Origin: Piromyces finnis
Lineage: Eukaryota; Neocallimastigomycota; Neocallimastigomycetes; Neocallimastigales; Neocallimastigaceae
Direction: 5' to 3'
Assembly (NCBI GenBank): GCA_002104945.1
Contig: MCFH01000007.1
Span: 420,001 to 484,000 of the forward strand
Length of the DNA stretch: 64,000 nucleotides
Shown here: piece after piece, positions 12,301 to 23,300 of the stretch
Layout: each line of letters starts with the position of its first letter
How positions within the stretch are numbered: position 1 is the stretch's first letter
The notes under the pieces: generated by a model
Seen by the model: only the letters and a program-made list of their open reading frames with translations
What the model was told of the DNA's origin: nothing
Database searches by the model: none
Position numbers and translations under genes: made by a program

Positions 12301-13884
12301 GTCTACAATTGAAAAAGCAGTTGAAGTAAACTCTTTGGAAAGTTCATCTGTAGAAACATTAGGATCGTTGGATTTTGCTGAAAGTATTTGGAATTTATTA
12401 TGACTGAGAATAGATTCCTTTTCCTCAATACATTTTAATCTATTCCATTTCAGAATTTTCTTAGGAACATTAAAGTCATTAGAAAAATCTTCCATAGGAA
12501 TAATTTTACCATTAATAAGAAGTGGCTTATGGTCTGATACAGGATAAAAATTATTTATAAATGATCCTGAGTGAATAAGATCTTTCATCTTCGAATTGAT
12601 AAGAGCATGGTCAATGTCGGAAGATTGATCACCTCGAGTCCAAGAGATAGTAGACCCTCTAAGCGGAAGAATTTCCCAATCTCCTAATCCATTAGTTGAT
12701 AACCAGTTGGATAATTTTACTTTAGACATATTAAAATCACCAACAAGAATCGATGGATGGGATGAATGAGTTTGTAACCACAAGCGAACTTCTAACTTTG
12801 CATGATCAACATAGATGTTGTGATGACTATGAGGCATATAAACATTACCAATCGAGCATTTGAATCTATTCCAGAGACTAAAAGTATAAATAGAAATAAT
12901 ATACTTTCCAGAGAAGTTTTCAAGTGAGGCTTGACATGAATTGTGAAAACCTAAATATAAACCTCTCATTCCCGGAACTGATTCGTCGGCTTTCTTGAAA
13001 AAGTGTCTATAGTTTCGCAAAGTAACACGACAAGGATAATCTGTATTCGATCCAGAACCATTACCAGTTTCTTGGAAACATAAAAATAATGGTTTGAAAA
13101 TAGCTGTGAAATAGCTAATACTATCTCTCTTTTCGTGATTCCACCCATTGGTGTTCCAACTAAGACAAAAAGAAAAGTTATCAGGCTTGTTGGATGAGGA
13201 AGAATCGTTGCTATTATTATTATTATTAAAGTCATCGTTATTAATGGATGATGCATCAGAGGAATAAGTAGAACTATTACTAGATGGCTGTGAAACTGAA
13301 GAACTATCAACTATTGAACTGTTATCAGAGTTGATAGAGCTATTAGAATTAATTGTTGAATGTTGAGATTGAAATTGTGTTTGCTGTAGATCTGGAATAT
13401 TTTCATGATTGGAAACTTGTTGAAGATCTTGTTGAAGATCTAGTTGAAGATCGGATTGTTGATGAGATTGTTGAACTGATTGTTGAAATGATTGTTGAAT
13501 AGAATGTTGATGTTTATTAGAAACTAAAATTTTACGTTTGAGAGTGGAAAAAGTGTATTTGTGATTCCTTCTACTACGAGCTGAAAAGGAAATTGAGGTA
13601 ACTGAAAGTTTCTTCTTTAACATGTGTAAGATTTTAATACAATCTTTCGATGAACCATGAACCTTGACTAAGAAAAAGTGATCATTGAAAGTCTGAAAAT
13701 ATTTAACACTAATAACTGAATTAAATTTATCTTCTAGAATAACCTCGAGTTTTTCCCATAGCATATTTACTGACCATGATCGAATACCACGGATAAAGAA
13801 GGAGCGAATATCATCTAAGGGGATACCATAAGACCGGGTACCACGTCTGATATAATTCTTATCTTTAATATAAAGGACTGACAT
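9361..13884 (-). CDS. LINE polyprotein: APE-type endonuclease and reverse transcriptase
   Basis: A single 1507-aa ORF needed for target-primed reverse transcription. Residues 1-110 form a basic N-terminal region that I do not recognise. Residues about 125-170 are Gln-rich and 170-235 Ser/Asn-rich. The endonuclease/exonuclease/phosphatase domain runs about 238-460, with LSWNTNGWN, the GDFN motif near 380 and SDHKPLL near 450. The reverse transcriptase runs about 785-1030, with IPKKGD, FLDLRKAYDSV, GVRQGCPLSP and the catalytic FADD near 966. A Cys-His motif, CPCCKCGVQSIKHWLLDCP near 1280, resembles the C-terminal zinc motif of many LINEs. An Asn/Ser homopolymer tract follows at about 1330-1395. 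The start is the ATG shared with copy 1. It has the single-ORF layout, with no separate gag-like ORF seen upstream. Confidence 0.93.
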   Translation of the reverse strand: MSVLYIKDKNYIRRGTRSYGIPLDDIRSFFIRGIRSWSVNMLWEKLEVILEDKFNSVISVKYFQTFNDHFFLVKVHGSSKDCIKILHMLKKKLSVTSISFSARSRRNHKYTFSTLKRKILVSNKHQHSIQQSFQQSVQQSHQQSDLQLDLQQDLQQVSNHENIPDLQQTQFQSQHSTINSNSSINSDNSSIVDSSSVSQPSSNSSTYSSDASSINNDDFNNNNNSNDSSSSNKPDNFSFCLSWNTNGWNHEKRDSISYFTAIFKPLFLCFQETGNGSGSNTDYPCRVTLRNYRHFFKKADESVPGMRGLYLGFHNSCQASLENFSGKYIISIYTFSLWNRFKCSIGNVYMPHSHHNIYVDHAKLEVRLWLQTHSSHPSILVGDFNMSKVKLSNWLSTNGLGDWEILPLRGSTISWTRGDQSSDIDHALINSKMKDLIHSGSFINNFYPVSDHKPLLINGKIIPMEDFSNDFNVPKKILKWNRLKCIEEKESILSHNKFQILSAKSNDPNVSTDELSKEFTSTAFSIVDELSITSANNVIKSSFHISQQIFNLQKIKMKLYKRFKKERIYDIDEFIKRIKIYRKLIDYIHKRCNEFRKQEYLHWIKTGCEYMKSHNPKKAWKWIKKTAKIGKDSFFIAQPIKNKNGELVVATEEQLEVWHDHFEKLASDPSGVSLDLEHWYEEPMNKRFSLPMLDEWDINQDISIDEVKSAILTTPNYKASGPDGIPIEFYKALVPSSNDSNNATDNNSSGNTTSDNDAHGLNFILKLFNRIWDGDFPNSWNESSIVSIPKKGDLTDCDNYRGISLINNGIKLISKIVTTRISEYGLKNNFIRPEQFGFRKKEESISLFISIQEICRRRQLDNKETYLAFLDLRKAYDSVPIGNIFHKLDCLGIRGKSLQFIKNLYLTSKANVKLDGQFSKSFDVKKGVRQGCPLSPILFNLFINDIFRECEDLGVSLGDTRCCGGLFADDIVICAPTRGCLKKMLRRVNEWALYNEMEFGIQKCSTMVIRPESIENQNKRDPTFYLAGQPIPTTDCYTYLGVPFDKNLSLKPVIKALNNKVLKGLFSVSKFLRNPNIPIPFKKLVLNSQVISRVSYFAPLLGSNKARSRIAQKHVNKGIRWVAGVHKAVSFISLYSISKDLNIPPLSAKCALAQVRCFNKWKNSNCIISHLVNYIPKFRKYTWCKSSRTLDKKLKKHGDVKAVKNFYWKDLKGNSIKAQYYDDNKFIETKDFIKLCYEYPEFAYGFYWLLKARSGYKLDARVAKAAKFVDPVCPNYCPCCKCGVQSIKHWLLDCPTFRDIRIKHYDSIVQLLNFFSQRNSNSPINNNEIDNISRDSNNINSNSNNSSNNNSNSNNSNSNNSNNNNNRNNNISNDSNSEDNNSNLDSNLVNDSNSSNNPVNINVYDYSSVYSKIFKFLLGGRSFNNINYNSREWKELCKRQIQSDTNEGTPFLTVTAELLTKIMPFAIGQQWTMFKRFEATSKSVNAEETVRQARRASATNGDHNFVP

Positions 13885-14533
13885 GATAATTAATTCTAAT
13901 TAAAAAAATTGAATATAAAATAAATACTAATAAAAATTATAAATATAACGTATATGGAAAAAATCTGTCTCTCTCTCTCTTCTTAAAAGTACTGGATAGT
14001 ACAAAAATTGTTACGATACTTTGTTTAAAGTTTAAAGTTTCTTTTTTTGAATTCTAGTTGTTAACTTTTTTTAAAAATTCTAGTTTTGGTTTGTTGTTAG
14101 TAAATTCGAATCGCTTTTTGACACTAAACTTGTTTGACTTTACTTTTCATTAAATATTTAAATTGGTAAAAAATTTGAATCAAGAATGTCGACACCAGAA
14201 AGCTTGTGAATAGTATTTTTACATGATGTAGAGTGAATCAGTCTCTTACAAGAAACAATACAACAATAGCTACATGAATATAAAAGTACAATGCAAATGC
14301 TAAAGTTGACTACATTGGATTCTTACAAGAGAAGAGTAGTACTACAAGAATACATGAATAAAAGAAAAAATACAGCAACAAAATGTATTACTCTTCTAAT
14401 TAAATACTATACAAACTTACCTGAATATCAAACATTCAACTTATTCATCAAATACTTAAATTCGATGAATAAAATGTTTTTTAATCGCTCAGTACCATGA
14501 GCTTAGTCCTAATAATTTTCCCTTGAAGACTAA

Positions 14534-14779
14534 CCAAGCATCCATTGCGCAATGCTTGGATTTAATTCTTTCTACTCTCTCAGTACCATGAGCATGAGTA
14601 GACCCCCTTGAGAAACTACATTTATTAAATAAATGAAGGCACATTCCTAAGAGGGCACCAAGCATCCATTGCGCAATACTTGGATTTAATTCTTTCTACT
14701 CTCTCAGTACCATGAGCATGAGTAGACCCCCTTGAGAAACTACATTTATTAAATAAATGAAGGCACGTTCCCAAGAGGG
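14534..14779 (-). repeat. Two tandem 124-bp monomers at LINE 5' end
   Basis: Units begin at 14534 and 14658, giving a period of 124 bp with few differences. A decayed third piece (about 14484-14533) shares CTCAGTACCATGAGC. The units are markedly less AT-rich than the surroundings. Each starts with a hairpin built around ATTGCGCAAT. Because the 13-bp target-site duplication lies outside them, they belong to the element. By analogy with rodent L1 5' monomers they may act as promoter units (inference). Confidence 0.8.
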
Positions 14780-14813
14780 AAGCATCCTCTTGTTGGAGCA
14801 CAAATAACTATAT
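14780..14813 (-). repeat. Right target-site duplication plus LINE fragment
   Basis: AAGCATCCTCTTG (14780-14792) repeats 9085-9097. The following 21 bp continue the reverse-transcriptase sequence seen in both LINE ORFs (antisense of the ADDIVICAPTRG coding region) before homology stops near 14813. Confidence 0.85.
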
Positions 14814-15346
14814 AATAAAATAAAATGTTCCTAACTATTATATAACCTTTTTTTTTTTTTTATATTCCTTTTATTTCTACTTTTTTTTATACCCAATAAC
14901 TATTATAATACCACAACTGCTTTATTTTCACACACTTTATTAAAAAAATACACACACTTTAATTAATTTTTTTTATTATTTTTATTTTTTTTATGCGTTG
15001 AAAAATATATATTATAATATATATATTTTGAGATTATTATATAATATATGTTATTTTATGTAATAATTAAAAAAGTTATTTTAAATACAAATTAAATTAA
15101 AATAATAAATAACAAATTAGTTCTATGTTTATTTACTATTATTATTAATTAATTTATTTTTATATTTCTTCTATCTTTTAAAATATTTTATTTTTGTTTT
15201 TTGTATTATTATTTTAATTTTGTTTTAATTTTAATTTTTTTTTTATATTTGCTTTTATAGTTTTTATTTTATATTTTATATATGTGTTTTCTTTTTCTAT
15301 TTTCTTTATTATTTATAAAGAAAATTATCTATTTAGTTTAATTAAA
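14814..15346. other. Intergenic, AT-rich; 3' flank of SEC61 alpha
   Basis: Homopolymeric T/A sequence between the LINE and the SEC61 alpha stop codon. It probably holds the SEC61 3' UTR and polyadenylation region. Nothing else was recognised. Confidence 0.6.
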
Positions 15347-16767
15347 TTAGAAAAAGATGTTTTCTCCACTTGTTTGATCATTGTTTTCTTTAACGAAGTA
15401 TTCAAAGTATTGGTAAATAGTAGTGACAGCAAGTAAGATACCAGTACCAGAACCAATAGCACCAAGTAAATCAGCGAAAATAGTTAAAGCACCAATTAAA
15501 AGACCACCAACAGAAGCAGCTAATGGGATAATCTTCTTTAATTCCTTGTACATAGAAGTATCACGGTGACCTCTCATAACTAATTGTTGTTCCTTAAGTT
15601 GAGTGGCAACATCTCTTGGGGAAGAACCAGAAACTTCAATCCAGGCCTTAGATAATAAAGCACAAGTAATTAACATGAAGGCAACGTAAACAACTAAGTG
15701 AATTGGATCACGGAGAGCAGCACTTAAACTACGTGGAGAAGACATGTAGTAAGCAAGACCTCCGGAAGCGAATTGTTGGTTGGAACCTTCGTAGTTAGTC
15801 CAAACACCTAATAATCTAACGAAGAAGTTACCCTTGAAACGGTTGTATAACATTTGAGATAAAAGGAAGAGGTTGGAAGTAAGAGCAGATTGAAGCATAA
15901 TTGGCATGTTAGAAGTGTAGAAGAGCTTGATTGGGTAGGAACCTTGTTGACCACGAACCTTGTTAGACTTGACTGGAATTTCAATTCTGAAACCTTGAAG
16001 GTAAATGACAATGGCAAAGATAAGGATAGTAGCTAAGAGGTTGGTAACATTTGGAAGGTTGCTTCTGTAAAGAGCTTCCTTAAGAGCCTTGAACTTATCG
16101 TTTCTAGTGAAGAGGAGATGGAAGAAAGCAATAACGGCACCTTCGAATTCAGTACCCTTACCAGTGTTGTAAGTGGTTGGGGAGAAGGCTCTCCAGATGA
16201 TACTTTCACAAACGTTAGTAGCAATGAATAAAGTAATACCAGAACCAAGACCGTAACCCTTTTGAAGAAGTTCATCTAACATGATAACAATAACACTAGA
16301 GATGAAGAGTTGGAGGATAAGTAAGATACAGATACCAGCACCAATTTCCTTTGGATCACCGTAAACACCATTCCAAACAGTAACAGTAGCTTGACCAATA
16401 GCAATAATCATACCGAATAATTTTTGAGCACCACTGAAAAGAGCTCTGTCTTCCTTTAAACTGTAATCGACTTCAATGATACCAGCACCAGCTAATAATT
16501 GCATAATCATACCAGAAGTAATAATTGGGGTAATACCTTGTTCCATTAAAGTACCACGGTTAGAAGCTAAAATCATACGTAACCAGTAGAATGGATCAGA
16601 AGAGTCAGAAGACATAATACCGTACATTGGAATTTGAGAACAAACTAAGAAGATGAATAAAGTGATAGCGGTCCATAAGAGCTTTTCCTTGAATTGAACT
16701 CTACGATCTGGTGGAGTTACTTCAGGAATTAAAGCGATGAATGGTCTTAACAAATGTAAGAATCTCA
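15347..16767 (-). CDS. SEC61A: Protein transport protein SEC61 subunit alpha (first exon not resolved)
   Basis: The pore subunit of the ER translocon, moving nascent polypeptides across or into the ER membrane. The 473-residue frame is colinear with Sec61 alpha almost end to end: [14 protein letters not shown], the plug region around [81 protein letters not shown] and [13 protein letters not shown]. About ten hydrophobic segments fit the family, whose usual length is about 476 aa. The coding exon has no ATG at its 5' end. It opens just downstream of an acceptor (ATAG at 16768-16771) with a TACTAAT branch-like motif upstream, so a short first exon lies at higher coordinates. One in-frame candidate is ATG 16994-16992 with a donor at 16951, but this is weak. 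Codon use is less AT-biased than its neighbours, as expected for a highly expressed gene. Confidence 0.95.
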
Positions 16768-17934
16768 CTATTTATTATTTAAAAATAAAATAATTATATT
16801 TATTAGTACTTGATCAAATATATATATAATGTAAAAGCAAACAAAACAATATTTTTATTTTTTATTCTTTTTATTTTAATTTGATCTTTTCTTTTCAATG
16901 CAATTTTTTTTTATTATTATTTCCTGTTTTTTTTTTATTATTATTGTTTACATTTATTCTTTTTGTTTTTTTTAAACGTTTTGTTTATTTCCATTAGTCC
17001 ATTATTGTTTCATCTATTGTTTATTTATCACTAATATCTATGTTCATACTTTTACTTTATTTTTTTTATATACTAAAAAGGGTTTTTTAACCTCTTTCTA
17101 TCAAACACCCAAAATATTTTATTCCATCATTTTTAAAATCTTTTTTTTTTTTTTTACTAAATTCTATAAATAGTATTAAAAATGTATTATTTACTTTTTA
17201 TTTATTTAATTATTTATTTTATTGTTTTTTCTTTTTCTTTTTATTTATTTATTTATTGTTTTATTTATTTTATATATATTATATAATAAAAATATTTCTT
17301 TGCTTTATTTTTATTTATTTACTTTTTTTTATTTTATTTTTTTTTTTTTGATCTTTTAAAATATTTTTATTTTTGGATAAAGAAAAAAAAATTAAAAAAA
17401 GCTATTTTATAAAGAGAAATTTTTTTAATTTAAATAATAATGACAAAATTTTCTTTTTTTTATTTTATTTTATTACTTTTTTCAATTTTTATTAATTTAT
17501 ATTAATATTAATTATTATAGTTGATGATTAAATTACTTTTTTTTATTTATTAAATATATTATTTATTTTAATATAAAAATTAATTATTAATATTTACTCT
17601 TAATTGTATATTGCTAATAAATAAATTAAAATAGAATAAATTCATGCTTTTGTTACTTTTATACGTAAATTAAATAGAATGATTAATGTATAAATATATT
17701 ATTATATATTGGAGAATACTTTTCTAATATATTTTAAATTTATGTTAAAATAGAAAACTTTGAAAAGGCATTAATACTAAGGGTATATATAAAAGGTAAA
17801 TAAGATGTAGAATAACAAAAACAAAAGAAATTAAAAACATTTATTAATCAATAGATGATAATGCCTCATACATTTTATATTAAAGAAAAAAATAATTCTA
17901 TATTATTAAAAAAAGATGTTTTTTCCCCATTAAC

Positions 17935-18013
17935 CTAGATAAATCCAAAAAATTTCTGGTAAAATCTATTTTTTTAGGCAGAAAAAATGATGCTGGTGTT
18001 TGGATTATCCTAG
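17935..18013. repeat. Imperfect inverted repeat, potential hairpin
   Basis: The left arm CCTAGATAAATCCAAA (from 17934) pairs with the right arm TTTGGATTATCCTAG (17999-18013), with about 50 nt between them. The block is visibly richer in G/C than its surroundings. It could be a small folded RNA, a mobile-element relic or chance. No known RNA family was recognised. Confidence 0.4.
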
Positions 18014-18476
18014 AATAAACAATTATTTATTTTTTTAATTAATAGTAATAAGCTTTAATATATTGAATGTATGATAATTAATTTAATATAGATTTTAATA
18101 ATTTGATAAATAGTTTATTAATCTATTTAATATGTTGTTCTTAACACAAAGATCATTGATAGCCAATCAAATTATAACAGGTAATTTGAAAAAACTTCCA
18201 ATTAAGTAATAATAAGCAATTCTATTTATATGGATAATACTTTTTATTATATGAACAATTAGTAAAATTAATTTCCTAAATCATAATTTAATTTATTATT
18301 TATTGTATTAATTGATATATATAATACAATTATATTTATATATATTATAATATATTATAAACATACATTTATTAATGTAAATATACATTAATTAAATATA
18401 TAACATTTAATAAATATTACATAACTAATAATAATACGGATTACAATGATAAATAACTAACTAGCTACAAACTTAT

Positions 18477-18547
<71 letters not shown>

Positions 18548-18757
18548 ATATATAACTAACTAACTAACTAACTAAATAAATAAACAAACAAACAAATAAA
18601 TAAATAAATAAATAAATAAATAAACAAATAAGTGAATAAATAACTAACTAAATAAATAAATAACTAACTAACTAACTAACTAACTAAATAAATAAACAAA
18701 CAAACAAACAAATAAATAAATAACTAAATAAGTGAATAAATATATAGACAAATAAAT
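18477..18757. repeat. Interrupted tetranucleotide repeat field (AACT / AAAT / AAAC)
   Basis: About 280 bp of alternating blocks of AACT, AAAT and AAAC units. The order of blocks repeats imperfectly about three times, suggesting duplication of whole blocks as well as slippage. Confidence 0.85.
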
Positions 18758-20303
18758 TATTAAAATTATTAATAGTCATCAAAAAAAAAAGTGGAAAATT
18801 GAATATTAATTAATAGTTGTAAATGTATTACATTAATATAATATCATGTATTAATATGTACATTTATACATAAAAATTGTATTAAAAGAAGAAATAGGAT
18901 ATGCTTTAAAAGCCTTTGAGTAAAATAATGAAAAAAATTTGGTAAAGGTGTTACTATGCATGCATTCTATTTAGTATTATTAATATTATTTAAACTATTA
19001 GATTTTTTAAATTTTTATATTATTCAATATTATTCAATATTAAAATTTATCTGTATAGCATTTTTTATTATTTTATATTGACTTAATATAACTAATGGAT
19101 ACTATATATATATGATAATTGAAATGTCAATTTTTTATATGTAAATATTTTGATAACTCTTTCCATTTGTAGGATGTCAAAATATAAAATAGTTATATTT
19201 AATATTATAACTATTTTATTTATAGTATGTAGAGATCAGATGTGATTTCATTACTTTGAATATTAGAGTAATGAAATGATGAGAGTATGATTTAAGAGAA
19301 TGATAAAAAAGGTAATAATGTTTTTTTTTTTTATAAAAGAGTAAAAACAATTATTTATTTATTATATTATAATGAATAGCTTTTTTTTTTTTTTTTGAAA
19401 GCAAGTCTTGTTTAAAATTAAAAATCTTTAATATATCCTTTTCTTAATAAAAATAATATTTTGGTTAAATTAAAGTTTTTAAACTTTTGTGTAACATGAT
19501 ACGGATAAATTTTACATATTCAAAATAATAAAGAATTAAAAAAAATTATAATGATTATGGCAATAAATAAATAATTATTAAATAATTGAAACCTCTGCTA
19601 GCTATAGCTTAGACTATTTTTCTTTATTGTATAAACAATACTTTTAAAAAATAAAGTAGATATGCAGGATGTATTATGATATTAAGACATAATATTATTT
19701 ATACTATAAAAATAATAACTAATAAATGTAAAATATAATGATAAAATTTAAAGTGTTTATACCTTTTATGCCTATATTAAATATTAAAATATCCCCATTT
19801 ACTTAATTCTAATCCTTGAATTTTTTTTTTGTGGTTTCACCAAACCTGAAATTTTTTTTTTTTTTTTTAAAATTTAACTTTTTTGAAATTTATTAATAAT
19901 AAGTTATTAATACTTTTTTTTTACCTTTTGATAAAAGAAAGAAATTTATTTAAAAACAAAAAAAAAATAGTATTTTATAATTAAAATTTCAATGATTTTA
20001 CTTTTTTTATAGTAAATAAATTTTATAAATTCTTAAAGTATCAAAAAAAAAAAAAAAAAAAAGAAAAAAGAAAGACATATCATTATCTTTATAAAAAAAA
20101 AAAGTGTGAATCTAATATATAAATCAATAATTTAAATTAAAAATTTGCATTTTGAAATCAAAAAAAAAAAAGTAAATTATTACAATATTAATTAAAAGTA
20201 TTAATTTTCAATTTATCAAATAATATATATTTATTTAAACAACTATCCTATAGACCTAACAATAACAATAATAATATTAGAAACTTTTTGATTAATAAAG
20301 AAA

Positions 20304-23300
20304 ATGAGATTTAATAGTAATAGGAGAGTTGAGGTTAGTAGATATATACATATATATAATTTTCTTTTTTTTTTTTTTTCTTCTTCTTTATTTATATAAT
20401 AAAATTTGTTATTGATTTTTTTTATTTTTTATCAGGAAAAAAATAAATCAGAGGAAATTTGGAGAAAGTTAGAAAAAGCTTTTTATGAAATATTTAATAA
20501 AAATGCAGGTGAATTAAGTTTTGAAGAATTATATAGGTAATAATAAAATATATTTTATAAACTATTAAATAATATTAAAAAATTAATATGCTCATTGCTC
20601 ATTATTATTAAATAAAGATATTCATATAATTTAGTACTTTCGAAAGAAGGTAGTAAAGTGTATAATGGTACATGCAAAATTATAGAAAACCGTTTAAAAG
20701 AAATTTCAGAAGAAGAAATTAAACCTTCTTTTCCTGTTTATGAACCAGGAAATAAATTTCAATCAAATACAGAAATTGAACGTGATTTAGATTTCTTAAG
20801 AATAATAAAGAAAACATGGGATAATCATATTATGGCAATATCTGAAATAAAATCTTTATTAATGTATATGGTAAATTTTATTTTTATTTTATTATTATTA
20901 TTTTTTTTAAAAAAAGTATATTTCCTTTTTACTATATAGGTTATTTATTTAAATTTAAATTAATATATGGATTTTAAATATCTATGGAAATTCCATTTTT
21001 TTTTTTTTAAATTTTTGTAAAATCTTTTAAATGAAAAGGATCGAGTTTATGTTCCTCGTGCAAAACTTTTACCAATTTATGAAAAAAGTCAACATATATT
21101 TAGAGATACTATTGTATTAGATGAAAATATAAAAGAATTAGTCATAAATATTATTTTAAAAGAAATTGAAAGAGAAAGATCTGGTGAAATGATTGATAGA
21201 AGTTTAATCGGTAATGTTATTAATATGATGCTTGCATTACATGAAGGCAATAAGGAAACAGGTAATAAAAATATATTCTAAATCTAATCTATAAATTAAT
21301 TAATATATTGTTATACTATTTCAAGAAATAAATAAAAAAAAAAAAGAAATATTTAATAGTATAATATGATATTATACCTTTCAGATAGTTGAAACCAAAT
21401 TATCTTTCAATAAAAATTTATATTATTTTTTTTAATAAAAATCCTTTTGTATCATTATCTATCCACACAAATTTATTTAAATTGTATATATATATTTAAA
21501 ATATAAAGGAGAATCATTGTATAAATCAATATTTGAAGATAGATATTTAAAAAGTAGTCGAGATTATTATGCAAATCTAAGTGAAAAATTCTTAGATGAA
21601 AATGATGCTTCAGAATGGTTGAAAAAAGTAAGATTTCTTTTATATTACAATGGTTCATGAATTCTAATAATTTCTACATTAGAGTAGTTAATACTATTCT
21701 TCCTTTTTTTAAAACTAACACCAAATTTATATTTAAATTTTATAATATATAAAAGACTGAATATCATATGGAAGAAGAAAAGAATCGTACAGAACAATAT
21801 TTATCAACATTAAGTACACGAGAAATATTAAATATTGTTGAAGAAGAAACAATTGAAAAACATATTAATACAATTATTGAAGTAATTATTATTATTATTA
21901 TTTTTAAATTTTATAAAAATAATACATATTTCCAATAGTACTTTAATTTTACCTATCATTTAGTCATTATTATAATTATTTACAAACTATGCTATTTATA
22001 AAATAATGTTATATTATTCTATAAATGTTGCATTGTGATTAGTATTGCTTCTTTATTTAATAAAAGAAATAATAATGAATTTATATTTGATAGTATATAC
22101 AAAACTTTGAAAAAAAAAATTAGTTATTTCTATACATTTATTAATGTTTAAACTTTTTTATATTAATTAAATAGATATATATTTAGTATAAAATAGCAGA
22201 GTATTAATAATAGTAATATTTCTTTTTTATATTAATTTATTTTTTAGATGGAAAATTCAGGTTTAAGATCTTTAGTTAAAGATGATAGATATGAAGATCT
22301 TAAGAGAATGTATACTTTATTTGGTAAAGTAAAAATGGGCCGTGAAGAATTAATAAAAGCTTTATGTGAATATATAAAAGAATTGGGTAAAGAAATAAAT
22401 GAAACATGGGCACAAGGAAATTCATCTAACGATCCAAAAAATACCACTCCCAATCAACCTGTTGCAAATAAAACTTTAGAAACAACAGAATCATCTGAAA
22501 ATTCGAAAAAAGAACATTCCTCTAAACAATCGGTTAATCCAAAATTTTGGGTTGTTAAATATCTCGAGTTAAAAGAAAAACTTGATAATATTTTGAAAAG
22601 AGGTTTTGAAGACGATAAAAATTTCCAAATGAAAATGAATTCTGTTTTCCAAGTTATTATAAATGAAAATCCTAAAGCATCTGAATCCTTAAGTTTATTC
22701 ATTGATGATAATCTTAAAAAAGGAATCAAAGGAGTAATTATTCATCCACTTAATAATAAATTAAATAATATAACTTTATTTATTTGTTTATTATTATTTA
22801 CAAGTCATTTATGATGATCCTGTTTTTAACTTTTTTTTTTTTTTTTTTTGTATATTTTATTATGAAATTAATATATATATTTTATTTTAATGTTAGAAAT
22901 CTGAAGATGAAGTTGAAGAATTATTAAATAAATCTATTGTATTATTTAGATTTATTTCTGATAAGGATGTATTTGAACGTTATTATAAACAACATTTAGC
23001 AAAGAGATTATTATATAAGAAGAGTTTGAGTGAGGATGCCGAAAGAATTATGATATCAAGATTACAGGTATTTTATAATTTATTATTATAATTGTTATTA
23101 CTATAAATAGTATTGTCCTTGTTATTGTAAAGTAGTATCATCATTAGTATTGTCTTTGTTGTTATTATAAATAGTGCCGTCATCAGTATTATGATCATTA
23201 TTATTATTATCATCATCTTTGTTATTATAAATAGTGTCGTCCATCAGTATTATGATCATTATTATTATCATCATCATCTTTGTTATTATAAATAGTGTCG

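Larger units (their letters stand above)
9098..14779 (-). mobile_element. LINE non-LTR retrotransposon, copy 2 (intact, full length)
   Basis: A complete element of about 5.7 kb. From 5' to 3' on the minus strand it has two 124-bp monomers (14779-14534), a unique leader, one uninterrupted 1507-codon ORF (13884-9361), a short 3' UTR and a 22-nt poly(A) tail (T-run 9098-9119). It is bracketed by a perfect 13-bp target-site duplication (9085-9097 and 14780-14792), the hallmark of target-primed reverse transcription. The intact ORF, long pure tail and perfect duplication point to a recent, possibly still competent insertion. Confidence 0.92.
16995..20303. other. Long AT-rich intergenic region
   Basis: About 3.3 kb without a supportable gene. 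It contains an imperfect inverted repeat (17935-18013) and a large tetranucleotide repeat field (18477-18757), listed separately. Several poly-T and poly-A runs lie between 19320 and 20170. Confidence 0.6.

Noticed and set aside
14291-14500. 69-codon plus-strand ORF upstream of the LINE ORF
   Set aside because: It lies in the LINE 5' leader, antisense to the element. The matching part of copy 1 is not maintained as an ORF.
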